Assembly: GCA_934589525.1 (NCBI GenBank)
Contig: CAKTOB010000052.1
Location: 1 to 5,310 of the forward strand
Reading direction: 5' to 3'
DNA from: an uncultured Oscillospiraceae bacterium
GTDB taxonomy: Bacteria > Bacillota > Clostridia > Oscillospirales > Oscillospiraceae
DNA: 5,310 nt
Under the pieces are notes generated by a model that was not told the origin of the DNA, searched no databases, and was given only the letters and a program-made list of their open reading frames with translations. Each line of letters starts with the position of its first letter. Position 1 is the first letter of the stretch. Both the position numbers and the translations under genes were made by a program. Below are positions 1 to 5,251 of this stretch, one piece after another.

Positions 1-44
1 TGCTCATCTATATCCAGAAATAAAGTTTTAGCTTTAACGGACTA

Positions 45-136
45 GTAGGGGCGGCAATCTGCCGCCCGCCACGTTGCGGATATAACCTGTGCGGTTGAAT
101 GGTACCACGCAATGTAGCGGCGGCAACCTTGCCGCC
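45..136 (-). repeat. Hairpin repeat unit, locus 1 (GTGGTACC family)
   Basis: The unit begins with a 7-bp stem GGCGGCA/TGCCGCC (loop ATC). It continues through a linker holding GGTACCACGCAATGTAGC and ends with a second hairpin GGCGGCAA/TTGCCGCC (119-136). Positions 45-75 are identical to the reverse complement of 5048-5078. Positions 45-130 match 5165-5250 without gaps at 78 of 86 bases by my count. It is called minus because the array at 350-550 carries the same linker in the opposite sense. The many related copies in one small window suggest a dispersed non-coding repeat rather than part of a gene. Confidence 0.85.
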
Positions 137-137
137 A

Positions 138-155
138 ACCGGCCGCCAGGCCGGT
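138..155. repeat. Short perfect GC-rich hairpin
   Basis: ACCGGCC and GGCCGGT form a perfect 7-bp stem with a 4-nt loop, directly after the second hairpin of repeat locus 1. It may be an extra hairpin module of the same repeat cluster. There is no run of T or A on either side that would make it a terminator. Confidence 0.5.
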
Positions 156-198
156 ATCGTGGTACATTTGAATATTTGTAGCAACCAATGCAAAAACG

Positions 199-323
199 TA
201 TGTCATTCCGACCGAGCAGAGCGAGCGGAGGAATCTTCCCAAGTAGCAACAATAACCTGCGAAGGGTAAAACTTGCAACTTGAGTAGATCCCTCCGCTCG
301 TTTCACTCGGTCGGGATGACATA
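199..323. repeat. Long imperfect foldback (inverted repeat) element
   Basis: The arms 199-249 and 273-323 pair around a 23-nt loop. I count 42 Watson-Crick pairs and 3 G-T pairs out of 51. The outer part of the left arm carries GTCATTCCGACCGAG and CGAGCGGAGG, and the right arm carries their complements. Similar GTCATTCCGA...GAGGAATC sequences are common dispersed intergenic repeats in several bacterial phyla. No coding content is supported. It may be a MITE-like or REP-like element, but no target duplication is evident. Confidence 0.75.
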
Positions 324-349
324 TCGGGGCGGTGATTCCGTTTCATCTA

Positions 350-550
350 CACAGGTTATAATTGCCACGTTGCATGGCGATGAATCATCGCCGCTACATT
401 GCGTGGTACCACTCAACCGCACGGGGTGTATTTGCTACGTTTTATGGCGATGGATCATCGCCGCTACATTGCGTGGTACCGCTCAACCGCACGGGGTGTA
501 TTTGCTACGTTTTATGGCGATGGATCATCGCCGCTGCATTGCGTGGTACC
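350..550 (+). repeat. Tandem array of 70-bp hairpin units, locus 2
   Basis: The period is exactly 70 bp. The landmark ATGGCGATG recurs at 374, 444 and 514. Copies 374-443 and 444-513 differ at only two bases (383/453 and 411/481). The third copy stops at 550, and 350-373 is a diverged half copy in register. Each unit has a 7-bp stem GGCGATG/CATCGCC with a 3-nt loop, followed by GCTACATTGCGTGGTACC and a linker. The linker is the same as in the repeat units at 45-136, 5011-5078 and 5165-5251, but the hairpin stem sequence is different. Open frames here are by-products of the repetition. Confidence 0.9.
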
Positions 551-565
551 GTCCGTCGCCACAAT

Positions 566-597
566 AATTGTCAATTGTCCATTGTCAATTGTCAATT
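566..597. repeat. Short CAATTGT-type direct repeat tract
   Basis: CAATTGT and close variants recur several times within about 30 nt just beyond the 3' end of the hypA gene. Such AT-rich tracts are frequent intergenic filler in Clostridia and Bacteroides. Read on the minus strand it contains TTGACA words, but no matching -10 or downstream gene is seen in this window. Confidence 0.6.
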
Positions 598-619
598 TTC
601 CCGCCGTCCCCAGCGGGAA
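598..619 (-). terminator. Hairpin just after hypA, possible operon end
   Basis: TTCCCGC and GCGGGAA form a 7-bp stem with an 8-nt loop, 10 nt beyond the hypA stop codon. In the direction of the operon the stem is followed by AAATTGAC rather than a U-run, so it is not a textbook intrinsic terminator. It could protect the 3' end of the transcript or act together with the repeats that follow. Position is the main support. Confidence 0.35.
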
Positions 620-629
620 GGTTTGGGTC

Positions 630-971
630 TTACGAGCATTCGATCTCCCGGATCATGACGTCGTTGCCGGACAGGATCTCCATGTCCTGGCTGCCGCAGT
701 CGGGGCAGTGAAAGTCCCGGGCGGTGGCGTTGAATTCCCGGCCGCAGGCTTTGCAGCGGACGATGCCGGGGATGGTTTCCAGTTCCAGGACGCAGTTTTC
801 CATGAAGGTTTTGTACACCGCGGCGGGGTAACAGGCCTCCATGTAGCCAGGGACAATGCCGGAGAGCTCTCCTACCTCCAGCACCAGCTTGTGGACCTGG
901 GTAAGGCCCTGCTCTTTGACGATGCCCTCAATGGTTTTGACCATGGCGCTGATGACACCAAGCTCATGCAT
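630..971 (-). CDS. hypA: HypA-type nickel metallochaperone
   Basis: HypA delivers nickel to the [NiFe]-hydrogenase maturation machinery (with HypB), and in some bacteria also serves urease. The 113-residue product has the usual length. It begins Met-His-Glu, with His2 and Glu3 as the family's N-terminal nickel-binding residues. A structural zinc site of two CxxC motifs is at Cys73/Cys76 and Cys89/Cys92. The C-terminus (VMIREIEC) matches the usual family ending. I chose the second of two adjacent ATG codons: it gives the conserved Met-His-Glu terminus and lies 7 nt from AAGGAGG, whereas the ATG at 974 adds one Met and has a 4-nt spacing. It is the last gene of the operon, 56 nt after the oxidoreductase. 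No hypB, hydrogenase or urease gene is in view, so its client is unknown. It might serve a nickel or zinc enzyme encoded elsewhere or linked to the upstream flavoprotein. The family call is secure; the cellular role is not. Confidence 0.93.
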   Translation of the reverse strand: MHELGVISAMVKTIEGIVKEQGLTQVHKLVLEVGELSGIVPGYMEACYPAAVYKTFMENCVLELETIPGIVRCKACGREFNATARDFHCPDCGSQDMEILSGNDVMIREIECS

Positions 972-978
972 CATTCAT

Positions 979-985
979 CCTCCTT
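979..985 (-). promoter_or_regulatory. Ribosome binding site of hypA
   Basis: AAGGAGG on the minus strand is an essentially ideal Shine-Dalgarno sequence. Its 7-nt gap to the ATG at 971 decides the start in favour of the Met-His-Glu terminus. It sits only 8 nt downstream of the intercistronic hairpin at 994-1019, so the fold could affect access to it. Confidence 0.75.
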
Positions 986-993
986 CAAAATAG

Positions 994-1019
994 ACCCATG
1001 GGGAGTGTTCCCCATGGGT
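994..1019 (-). terminator. Intercistronic hairpin, possible attenuator before hypA
   Basis: ACCCATGGGGA and TCCCCATGGGT form a perfect 11-bp stem with a 4-nt loop between the oxidoreductase stop and the hypA ribosome site. In the operon direction it is followed by CTATTTT, a short, imperfect U-rich tract. It could be a leaky terminator lowering hypA expression, an RNA-stabilising structure for the upstream message, or both. The stem halves are themselves near-palindromic (CCCATGGG), so cruciform or protein-binding roles are also possible. Confidence 0.55.
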
Positions 1020-1027
1020 ATTGTGTA

Positions 1028-3706
1028 TCAGTCCTTCTGGCCCAGTTCTTTGACGCCGGTGGCCACGATCTTGCCCACCCGCTTGATGGCGTTGGCGGCC
1101 ATCTTTATGGGCAGCTTCTCATAGGAATCGGGGACGGTCGAGTATTTGCGGACCAGGTGGATGGCATCGAACTTGCACTTGGTGGTACACTGGCCGCAGC
1201 CCAGGCACATATACTCGTTGACCTGGACGGCACCGCAGCCCAGGCAGCGCTGGGTCTCCTTCTTCATCTGCTCTTCGGTGAAGGTGACCCGGTCGTCCCG
1301 GAAGGAGCGGGCGGCCTGGGGATTGTGGCCGATCTCCTGTCTGGGGGTGTTGTCAAAGCCCTCTACCAGGATGTTGGACTTGTCAAAGGCGTGGTACTCC
1401 CGGCGGTCTCGGCCCAGGGTCAGGCTCTGGCCGGGCTGGACATAGCGGTGGATGGAGATGGCGCCCTGCTTGCCCGCGGCAATGGCGTTGATGGCGAACT
1501 TGGGGCCGGTAAAGGCATCGCCGCCGACAAAGATGTCCGGCTCTGCGGTCTGATAGGTGAAGGCATCTCCCTGGGCGGTGGCGTTGCGGTTGAGAACCAC
1601 TTTACTTCCTTCCAGCAGTCCGCCCCAGACGATGGACTGGCCGATGGCCAGCAGCACGTTTTCGGCCTCCACCACCTGGGTGTTATTGTCGTCGTACTGG
1701 GGATCAAACCGATGGTTTTCGTCAAAGACCCGGGTGCATTTCCGAAATTCCACCCCGGTGACCCTGCCGTTTTCCGTCAGGATGCGCTTGGGGCCCCAGC
1801 CATTTTCAATGGCAATGCCCTCGTGGAGGGTCTCTCCGATCTCCTCGGCCAGTGCGGGCATTTCTTCCCGGCCCTCCAGGCAGAACATGGTGACGTGCTC
1901 ACCGCCTACCCGCAGAGCGGTACGGGCCACGTCAATGGCCACGTTGCCGCCGCCGATGACCAGGGTCTTGCCGGTGAGCTTCACGTCCTTGCCCAGGTTC
2001 ACGTCCCGCAGGAAGGTGACACCGGGCACCACGCCCAGGGCGTCCTCGCCCGCAATGCCCAACGCTCTGCCGCCCTGGGCACCGATGGCCAGATAGAAGG
2101 CCTTGTAACCCTCTTTCCGCAGCTCGTCCAGGGTCACGTCCTTGCCCACCTCGACACCGGTGCGGAACTCCACACCCAGGCCCCGGAGCACGTCGATCTC
2201 CGCTTCCACCACGTTCTTTTCCAGGCGGAAGGAGGGGATGCCCAGGGTCATCATGCCGCCCAGCTTCTCCTGCTTTTCAAAGACCGTGACGCTGTAGCCC
2301 TCCACCGCCAGGAAGTAGGCGCAGGACAGGCCGCCGGGACCGGCACCGATGACGGCGATGCGCTTATCCGAGTAGTCATGGCGCTTTTCGGGGATGAAGC
2401 GAAGCTCTCCGTCCAGCTCCTTGTCGGCAATGAACTTCTTGATCTCGTCAATGGCGATGGGCTGATCAATGTCGCCACGGGTGCATTCGCTTTCGCAGCC
2501 GTGGGGGCAGATGCGGCCGCAGACCGCGGGGAAGGGGTTCTCTTTCTTAATGAGCTCCAGGGCTTCCCGGTATTTGCCCTGGCTTGCCAGCCGGATATAG
2601 CCCTGAACGGCGATATGGGCCGGACAGGCGGTCTTGCAGGGGGAGGTGCCCTCTTCGGTCACGTCCTTCCGGTTTTCCCGGTATTCCTTGTTCCAGTCCT
2701 TCTGGCTCCAGGTGTGGTCCCGGGCGGTGCGCTCCGGCTTGACCTCCACCGGGGTCTTGGAGCAGAGCTTCTTGCCCAGCTGCAAGGCATTCACCGGGCA
2801 GTTTTCCACACACTGTCCACAGGCCACGCATTTGGAAGCATCCACCTCCGCCCCAAAGTTGGAGCGGATGGCATCGGGGGTCTTGAACATTTCCGCAATA
2901 CGCAGGGAGAAGCAGGAGCAGCCGCAGCAATTGCAGATGGCGAAGGCCTCGCCCCGCTCCTCGGTGTGGGGCATTTCGTGCATCAGGCCGTTTTCCTCGG
3001 CCTTGCGGAGGATCTCCCGGGCCTCTTCCCGGGTGATGGCCCGGCCACGGCCGGTCTTGATGTAGTACTCCGCGCCGGAGCCCAGCTGGATGCACATATC
3101 CTGCTCCAAGTGGCCGCAGCCCTCCTCCATGTGCCGCCGGGTGGCCCGGCAGGAGCAGGGAGAGACGGAGAAGGTATCGTATTTATCTAAGTAATAGGAG
3201 AGCCGTTCCCAGGGCTCCACATCCGGCAAATCCTTAATGGCGGACTCCACCGGCACCACCCGCATCATGGCCATGCCCTGGGGCAGCATGGGGGTCATGG
3301 GGGCAAACCGCTCCCGGGTGTATTTTTCAAAGGCGTAGCCGATTTCCGGGTGGGCCTCCAGCTGGGCTCGGTTGTTGACCATCATTTCAAGCATGCCGGG
3401 CACAAAGATGTTCACCCAGAACAGCTCCTGGCCGTCCTCATGCCAGACCTTGCACACGCCGATGTCTGCCAGCTCCATCAGGATCTTGTGGGTCTCTTCC
3501 AAAGGTTTGCCGCACTTCTGGGATACATATTCGGCGGTGCGGGGCTTTCTCAGACCCATGGTCAGGGCCACGTCCGCCTGTTCGTCGCTGACCACGCAGT
3601 TTAAGGCCATGTATTCCGGGGAGTCTTTTTCGATTTTATTGACGACACCGGCCAGGCCTCCTACCATTTTCGCCAGCTTTACGATTTTGGGGCGCAGTTG
3701 TTCCAT
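1028..3706 (-). CDS. Multi-[4Fe-4S] FAD/NAD(P)H oxidoreductase, GltD-like core with N-terminal cysteine-rich extension
   Basis: This cytoplasmic electron-transfer flavoprotein of 892 residues is predicted to move electrons between NAD(P)H, FAD and several iron-sulfur clusters. Residues about 40-110 look like a winged-helix fold. Residues 182-269 form a cysteine block (Cys184, 186, 197, 205, 258, 260, 261, 263, 265). A single ferredoxin-type site is at Cys293/296/299/303. The GltD-type cluster domain follows (Cys357, 361, 396, 400, 404, 408). The FAD site GAGPGG is at 454-459, the NAD(P) site GGGNVAID at 585-592, and the closing FAD motif GGDAFTGPKFAINAI at 728-742. A C-terminal cluster uses Cys821, 824, 834, 837, 840 and 844. 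Standalone GltD proteins are roughly half this length, and no glutamate synthase large subunit is present, so glutamate synthesis is unlikely. The start is the ATG 8 nt after AAGGAA, 31 nt after the membrane protein gene. The physiological substrate is unknown; its partner may be the membrane protein. Confidence 0.9.
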   Translation of the reverse strand: MEQLRPKIVKLAKMVGGLAGVVNKIEKDSPEYMALNCVVSDEQADVALTMGLRKPRTAEYVSQKCGKPLEETHKILMELADIGVCKVWHEDGQELFWVNIFVPGMLEMMVNNRAQLEAHPEIGYAFEKYTRERFAPMTPMLPQGMAMMRVVPVESAIKDLPDVEPWERLSYYLDKYDTFSVSPCSCRATRRHMEEGCGHLEQDMCIQLGSGAEYYIKTGRGRAITREEAREILRKAEENGLMHEMPHTEERGEAFAICNCCGCSCFSLRIAEMFKTPDAIRSNFGAEVDASKCVACGQCVENCPVNALQLGKKLCSKTPVEVKPERTARDHTWSQKDWNKEYRENRKDVTEEGTSPCKTACPAHIAVQGYIRLASQGKYREALELIKKENPFPAVCGRICPHGCESECTRGDIDQPIAIDEIKKFIADKELDGELRFIPEKRHDYSDKRIAVIGAGPGGLSCAYFLAVEGYSVTVFEKQEKLGGMMTLGIPSFRLEKNVVEAEIDVLRGLGVEFRTGVEVGKDVTLDELRKEGYKAFYLAIGAQGGRALGIAGEDALGVVPGVTFLRDVNLGKDVKLTGKTLVIGGGNVAIDVARTALRVGGEHVTMFCLEGREEMPALAEEIGETLHEGIAIENGWGPKRILTENGRVTGVEFRKCTRVFDENHRFDPQYDDNNTQVVEAENVLLAIGQSIVWGGLLEGSKVVLNRNATAQGDAFTYQTAEPDIFVGGDAFTGPKFAINAIAAGKQGAISIHRYVQPGQSLTLGRDRREYHAFDKSNILVEGFDNTPRQEIGHNPQAARSFRDDRVTFTEEQMKKETQRCLGCGAVQVNEYMCLGCGQCTTKCKFDAIHLVRKYSTVPDSYEKLPIKMAANAIKRVGKIVATGVKELGQKD

Positions 3707-3737
3707 ATCTTGATTTCCTTTCTATCGATCCTATTAT

Positions 3738-4607
3738 TTATCCAAAGAGGTGCATGAAGGTGGTGCCCAGGGTGCCCTGCTGGAAAGCGATCAGGAGGGC
3801 CGCGGCCATCAGGGCCACGTTGATGAGCATGCAGACCACCTGCACCGGGGTGGTATGGACAAAGTCAATGAACTTGGCCATTTTCTCGCTGTAAAATTCC
3901 TTTTCAAACCAGCCCTTGATGCCGATTTGCAGCCAGCCGCCAATGGACAAGGTGCAGGCCCGCAGCAGCAGCCACATGGTAAAGCCGCCGATTGGCCCCA
4001 TGCCCAGGGTGCAGATGCAGCCGATGATGGGGGCGGACAGGAAGCCCACGTGCATCAAAGAGACGGAGGGAGAAAATTCGTCGGTGACGAAGATCCAGTT
4101 CCAGAGGGTGTAGCCGATGATGTAGAGCACCGTCACCGCACCGGGGCCCCCCACCAGGTAATAGTCCATGCCGAAGGGGGCGGAGCCGTCGGGAATCCAG
4201 GCCCCATGAAGGGCGAACACACCCAGAGCCAGGGCCAGACCCGAAATGCCGTTCCAGATCTTCTTGTGCCGGAACAGGTCCGTAAAGGTGGCCTCCAGGA
4301 TGTTGACGATGAGGGCCACCAGAATCAGGTCCACATAGATATTGGGGTCAAAAAGCCGCAGGGTCGCCGCCACCACCAGCAGCCGCATGACTACCAGGGT
4401 GGTGAGCTTCAGCTTTTCAAAGAAGACGGGCTTTGCAAACAGAATGGTCAGAACGGAAGGGATCACGATAAAGGGGACGTTGCCATAGATGGGATAGAAC
4501 GACGAAAGCAGGGCCATGCCGGTAATGGCGGCGGTAAACATCAGCAGCTTGTAGCAAAGCTCTGTGCGGGGCCGTGCCGGGAATTGGTTCGCTTGGTTTT
4601 CTTTCAT
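3738..4607 (-). CDS. Multi-pass integral membrane protein of unknown family
   Basis: I do not recognise the family. The 289-residue product has about eight or nine hydrophobic segments, near residues 19-38, 44-64, 68-86, 91-108, 119-136, 149-174, 184-203, 205-223 and 256-276. It has a short polar N-terminus and an amphipathic, Lys/Glu-containing stretch at about 231-250. There is no signal peptide separate from the first membrane segment, and no CxxC, haem or NqrB/RnfD-type flavin motif that I can see. Gly/Pro-rich turns (GGPGA at 153-157, GMGPIGG at 202-208) could line a channel or pocket. The ATG at 4607 is chosen because GGAGGA lies 7 nt upstream. The frame stays open to 4697, but that extension would include promoter sequence. 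It is the first gene of the operon, directly before the iron-sulfur flavoprotein. A membrane anchor, quinone-reactive subunit or transporter are all possible, and none is shown. Confidence 0.85.
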   Translation of the reverse strand: MKENQANQFPARPRTELCYKLLMFTAAITGMALLSSFYPIYGNVPFIVIPSVLTILFAKPVFFEKLKLTTLVVMRLLVVAATLRLFDPNIYVDLILVALIVNILEATFTDLFRHKKIWNGISGLALALGVFALHGAWIPDGSAPFGMDYYLVGGPGAVTVLYIIGYTLWNWIFVTDEFSPSVSLMHVGFLSAPIIGCICTLGMGPIGGFTMWLLLRACTLSIGGWLQIGIKGWFEKEFYSEKMAKFIDFVHTTPVQVVCMLINVALMAAALLIAFQQGTLGTTFMHLFG

Positions 4608-4614
4608 AGATGAC

Positions 4615-4620
4615 TCCTCC
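4615..4620 (-). promoter_or_regulatory. Ribosome binding site of the membrane protein gene
   Basis: GGAGGA, preceded by CA to give CAGGAGGA, lies 7 nt before the ATG at 4607. It rules against the longer in-frame starts at 4655 and further upstream, which have no such site and lie at or before the expected transcript start. Confidence 0.75.
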
Positions 4621-4665
4621 TGTGATTTACAGATGCGGGAACGCCAAGGCTCCATCCGCCCCGTT

Positions 4666-4694
4666 ATCATAGCATAATGCACGCACAACTTCAA
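4666..4694 (-). promoter_or_regulatory. Sigma-70/SigA promoter of the three-gene operon
   Basis: On the minus strand, TTGAAG (4694-4689) and TATGAT (4671-4666) are separated by exactly 17 nt. A TG one base before the -10 gives an extended -10. The predicted transcript starts near 4659, leaving a 5' leader of about 50 nt with the ribosome site at its end. An AT-rich stretch lies upstream (about 4695-4740). No clear operator was identified. Confidence 0.75.
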
Positions 4695-4796
4695 CAAAAT
4701 TTATTCACAGATTCTACATCTTTTGTTTATTTTTGACATTTTCCAAAGATTGTAAAAACGCCCCCGGTTCAGAGAATCCCGCTGTGCGTCAGCCCT

Positions 4797-4839
4797 AAAA
4801 ATTTTGTCGGAAAAACCCGGGAAAGGGTCTTTCCGACAA
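4797..4839 (-). terminator. Intrinsic terminator after the small ORF
   Basis: TTGTCGGAAA and TTTCCGACAA (4839-4830 and 4813-4804) form a perfect 10-bp stem. One mismatch separates it from a 4-bp inner stem (ACCC/GGGT) with a 6-nt loop. In the minus direction the stem is followed by AA and then five T residues (4801-4797). It starts 4 nt after the stop codon of the 33-codon ORF. It also separates that ORF from the promoter of the downstream operon. Confidence 0.72.
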
Positions 4840-4843
4840 TTGC

Positions 4844-4945
4844 CTATTGATTCTGGACTCTGTTTTCCATATGCCCGGACCGGATCACCGGCGGCTTTGG
4901 ATCGACCGCCTCCCAGGGCAGGGGCTTTTTCTCTTCCTTTTTCAC
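4844..4945 (-). CDS. Candidate small protein, 33 residues, proline- and charge-rich
   Basis: This is a short gene with complete signals. AAGGAGG is followed after 6 nt by a GTG start, 33 codons, TAG and, 4 nt further on, a strong terminator. The peptide starts MKKEEKKPLPWE, continues with DPKPP and ends in a polar stretch (ENRVQNQ). It is soluble, with a Lys/Glu-rich head and a Pro-rich middle, and has no membrane segment, cysteine or known motif. I do not recognise it. An overlapping frame from TTG at 4949 is longer (82 codons), but it starts only 2 nt after the ribosome site and would run through both the terminator and the next operon's promoter. I therefore prefer the short frame. The main doubt is chance: short open frames are common, and only the combination of signals supports this one. 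Confidence 0.55.
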   Translation of the reverse strand: MKKEEKKPLPWEAVDPKPPVIRSGHMENRVQNQ

Positions 4946-4951
4946 ACAAGC

Positions 4952-4958
4952 CCTCCTT
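4952..4958 (-). promoter_or_regulatory. Ribosome binding site of the small ORF
   Basis: AAGGAGG on the minus strand lies 6 nt before the GTG at 4945. This spacing favours the 33-codon frame over the overlapping TTG frame at 4949, whose spacing would be only 2 nt. A perfect site this far from any other gene is itself evidence for translation here. Confidence 0.6.
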
Positions 4959-5000
4959 CCGGGGATGAACCCCAAAAACAGGATGTGCGGTTTTGGCCGG

Positions 5001-5028
5001 ATTATGTAACGGGCGTGATACCGTTCAA
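5001..5028 (-). promoter_or_regulatory. Possible promoter of the small ORF, -35 inside a repeat
   Basis: TTGAAC (5028-5023) and CATAAT (5006-5001) are separated by 16 nt on the minus strand. The predicted start is near 4994, about 50 nt before the GTG. The -35 lies within the repeat unit at 5011-5078, where GGTTGAA is part of the conserved linker. The -10 deviates at its first base. The match is moderate and rests on position relative to the small ORF. Confidence 0.4.
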
Positions 5029-5078
5029 CCCCACGAGTTGTATTCGAAACGTGGCGGGCGGCAGATTGCCGCCCCTAC
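5011..5078 (+). repeat. Hairpin repeat unit, locus 3
   Basis: This unit has the same orientation as the 350-550 array. A linker with GCGTGATACCGTTCAACC leads to a hairpin GGGCGGCA/TGCCGCCC (8 bp, loop GAT) and the end CCTAC. The last 31 nt (5048-5078) are identical to the reverse complement of 45-75, while the left part is more diverged. It forms an inverted pair with 5165-5251. The 86 nt between them are AT-rich, and I see no gene there. Confidence 0.8.
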
Positions 5079-5164
5079 GATACATTTGTTTCGTATTTCC
5101 GTATATTTAACGTATATATTTCTGTATTGCATCCGTAAAAATGCAAAAAACGTTGTACGTTGAC

Positions 5165-5251
5165 GTAGGGGCGGCAACCTGCCGCCCGCCACGTTGCAAT
5201 TATAACCCGTGCGGTTAAAAGGTACCACGCAATGTAGCGGCGGCAATCTTG
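5165..5251 (-). repeat. Hairpin repeat unit, locus 4, truncated
   Basis: It aligns base for base with 45-131 at an offset of 5120, with the same first hairpin (GGCGGCA/TGCCGCC) and linker. Similarity ends inside the second hairpin: GGCGGCAATCTTG is present, but the closing half of the stem is replaced by unrelated sequence. The break suggests insertion or recombination at this point. Confidence 0.82.

Noticed and set aside
155..170. A degenerate further copy of the repeat linker (TATCGTGGTACATTT)
   Set aside because: The similarity is limited to about ten bases around GTGGTAC and could be chance.
374..550. CRISPR-like array
   Set aside because: The 70-bp units are repeated in full with no variable spacers, and the hairpin repeat family occurs singly elsewhere in the window.
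566..597. TTGACA words on the minus strand as promoter -35 elements
   Set aside because: They are by-products of the CAATTGT repeat. No convincing -10 or gene start follows.
280..1124. Several plus-strand frames with repeated peptide segments
   Set aside because: They arise from the 70-bp repeats, and one continues antisense through hypA. No supported ribosome site or domain was seen.
998..3190. A 730-codon open frame on the plus strand opposite the flavoprotein gene
   Set aside because: It is the antisense shadow of a GC-rich gene whose own frame carries all the cofactor motifs. Its translation is low-complexity Gly/Ala/Val/Leu-rich with no domain I can see.
3750..4613. A 287-codon plus-strand frame opposite the membrane protein gene
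   Set aside because: The translation is His/Gln/Gly-rich with no motif, and the minus frame has coherent membrane segments and an ideal ribosome site.
4608..4697. In-frame N-terminal extension of the membrane protein (starts at 4655 or 4697)
   Set aside because: These starts lack ribosome sites and lie at or upstream of the predicted transcript start. GGAGGA at 7 nt supports 4607.
4695..4711. Possible Rex- or FNR-like operator (TGTGAATAAATTTTG) just upstream of the operon -35
   Set aside because: Only one half resembles a redox-regulator half-site and the other half does not mirror it, so it is not reported as a site despite the attractive context.
4701..4949. An 82-codon minus frame starting with TTG beside the small ORF
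   Set aside because: It sits only 2 nt from the ribosome site, runs through a strong terminator and ends beside the next operon's -35. The 33-codon frame fits the signals better.
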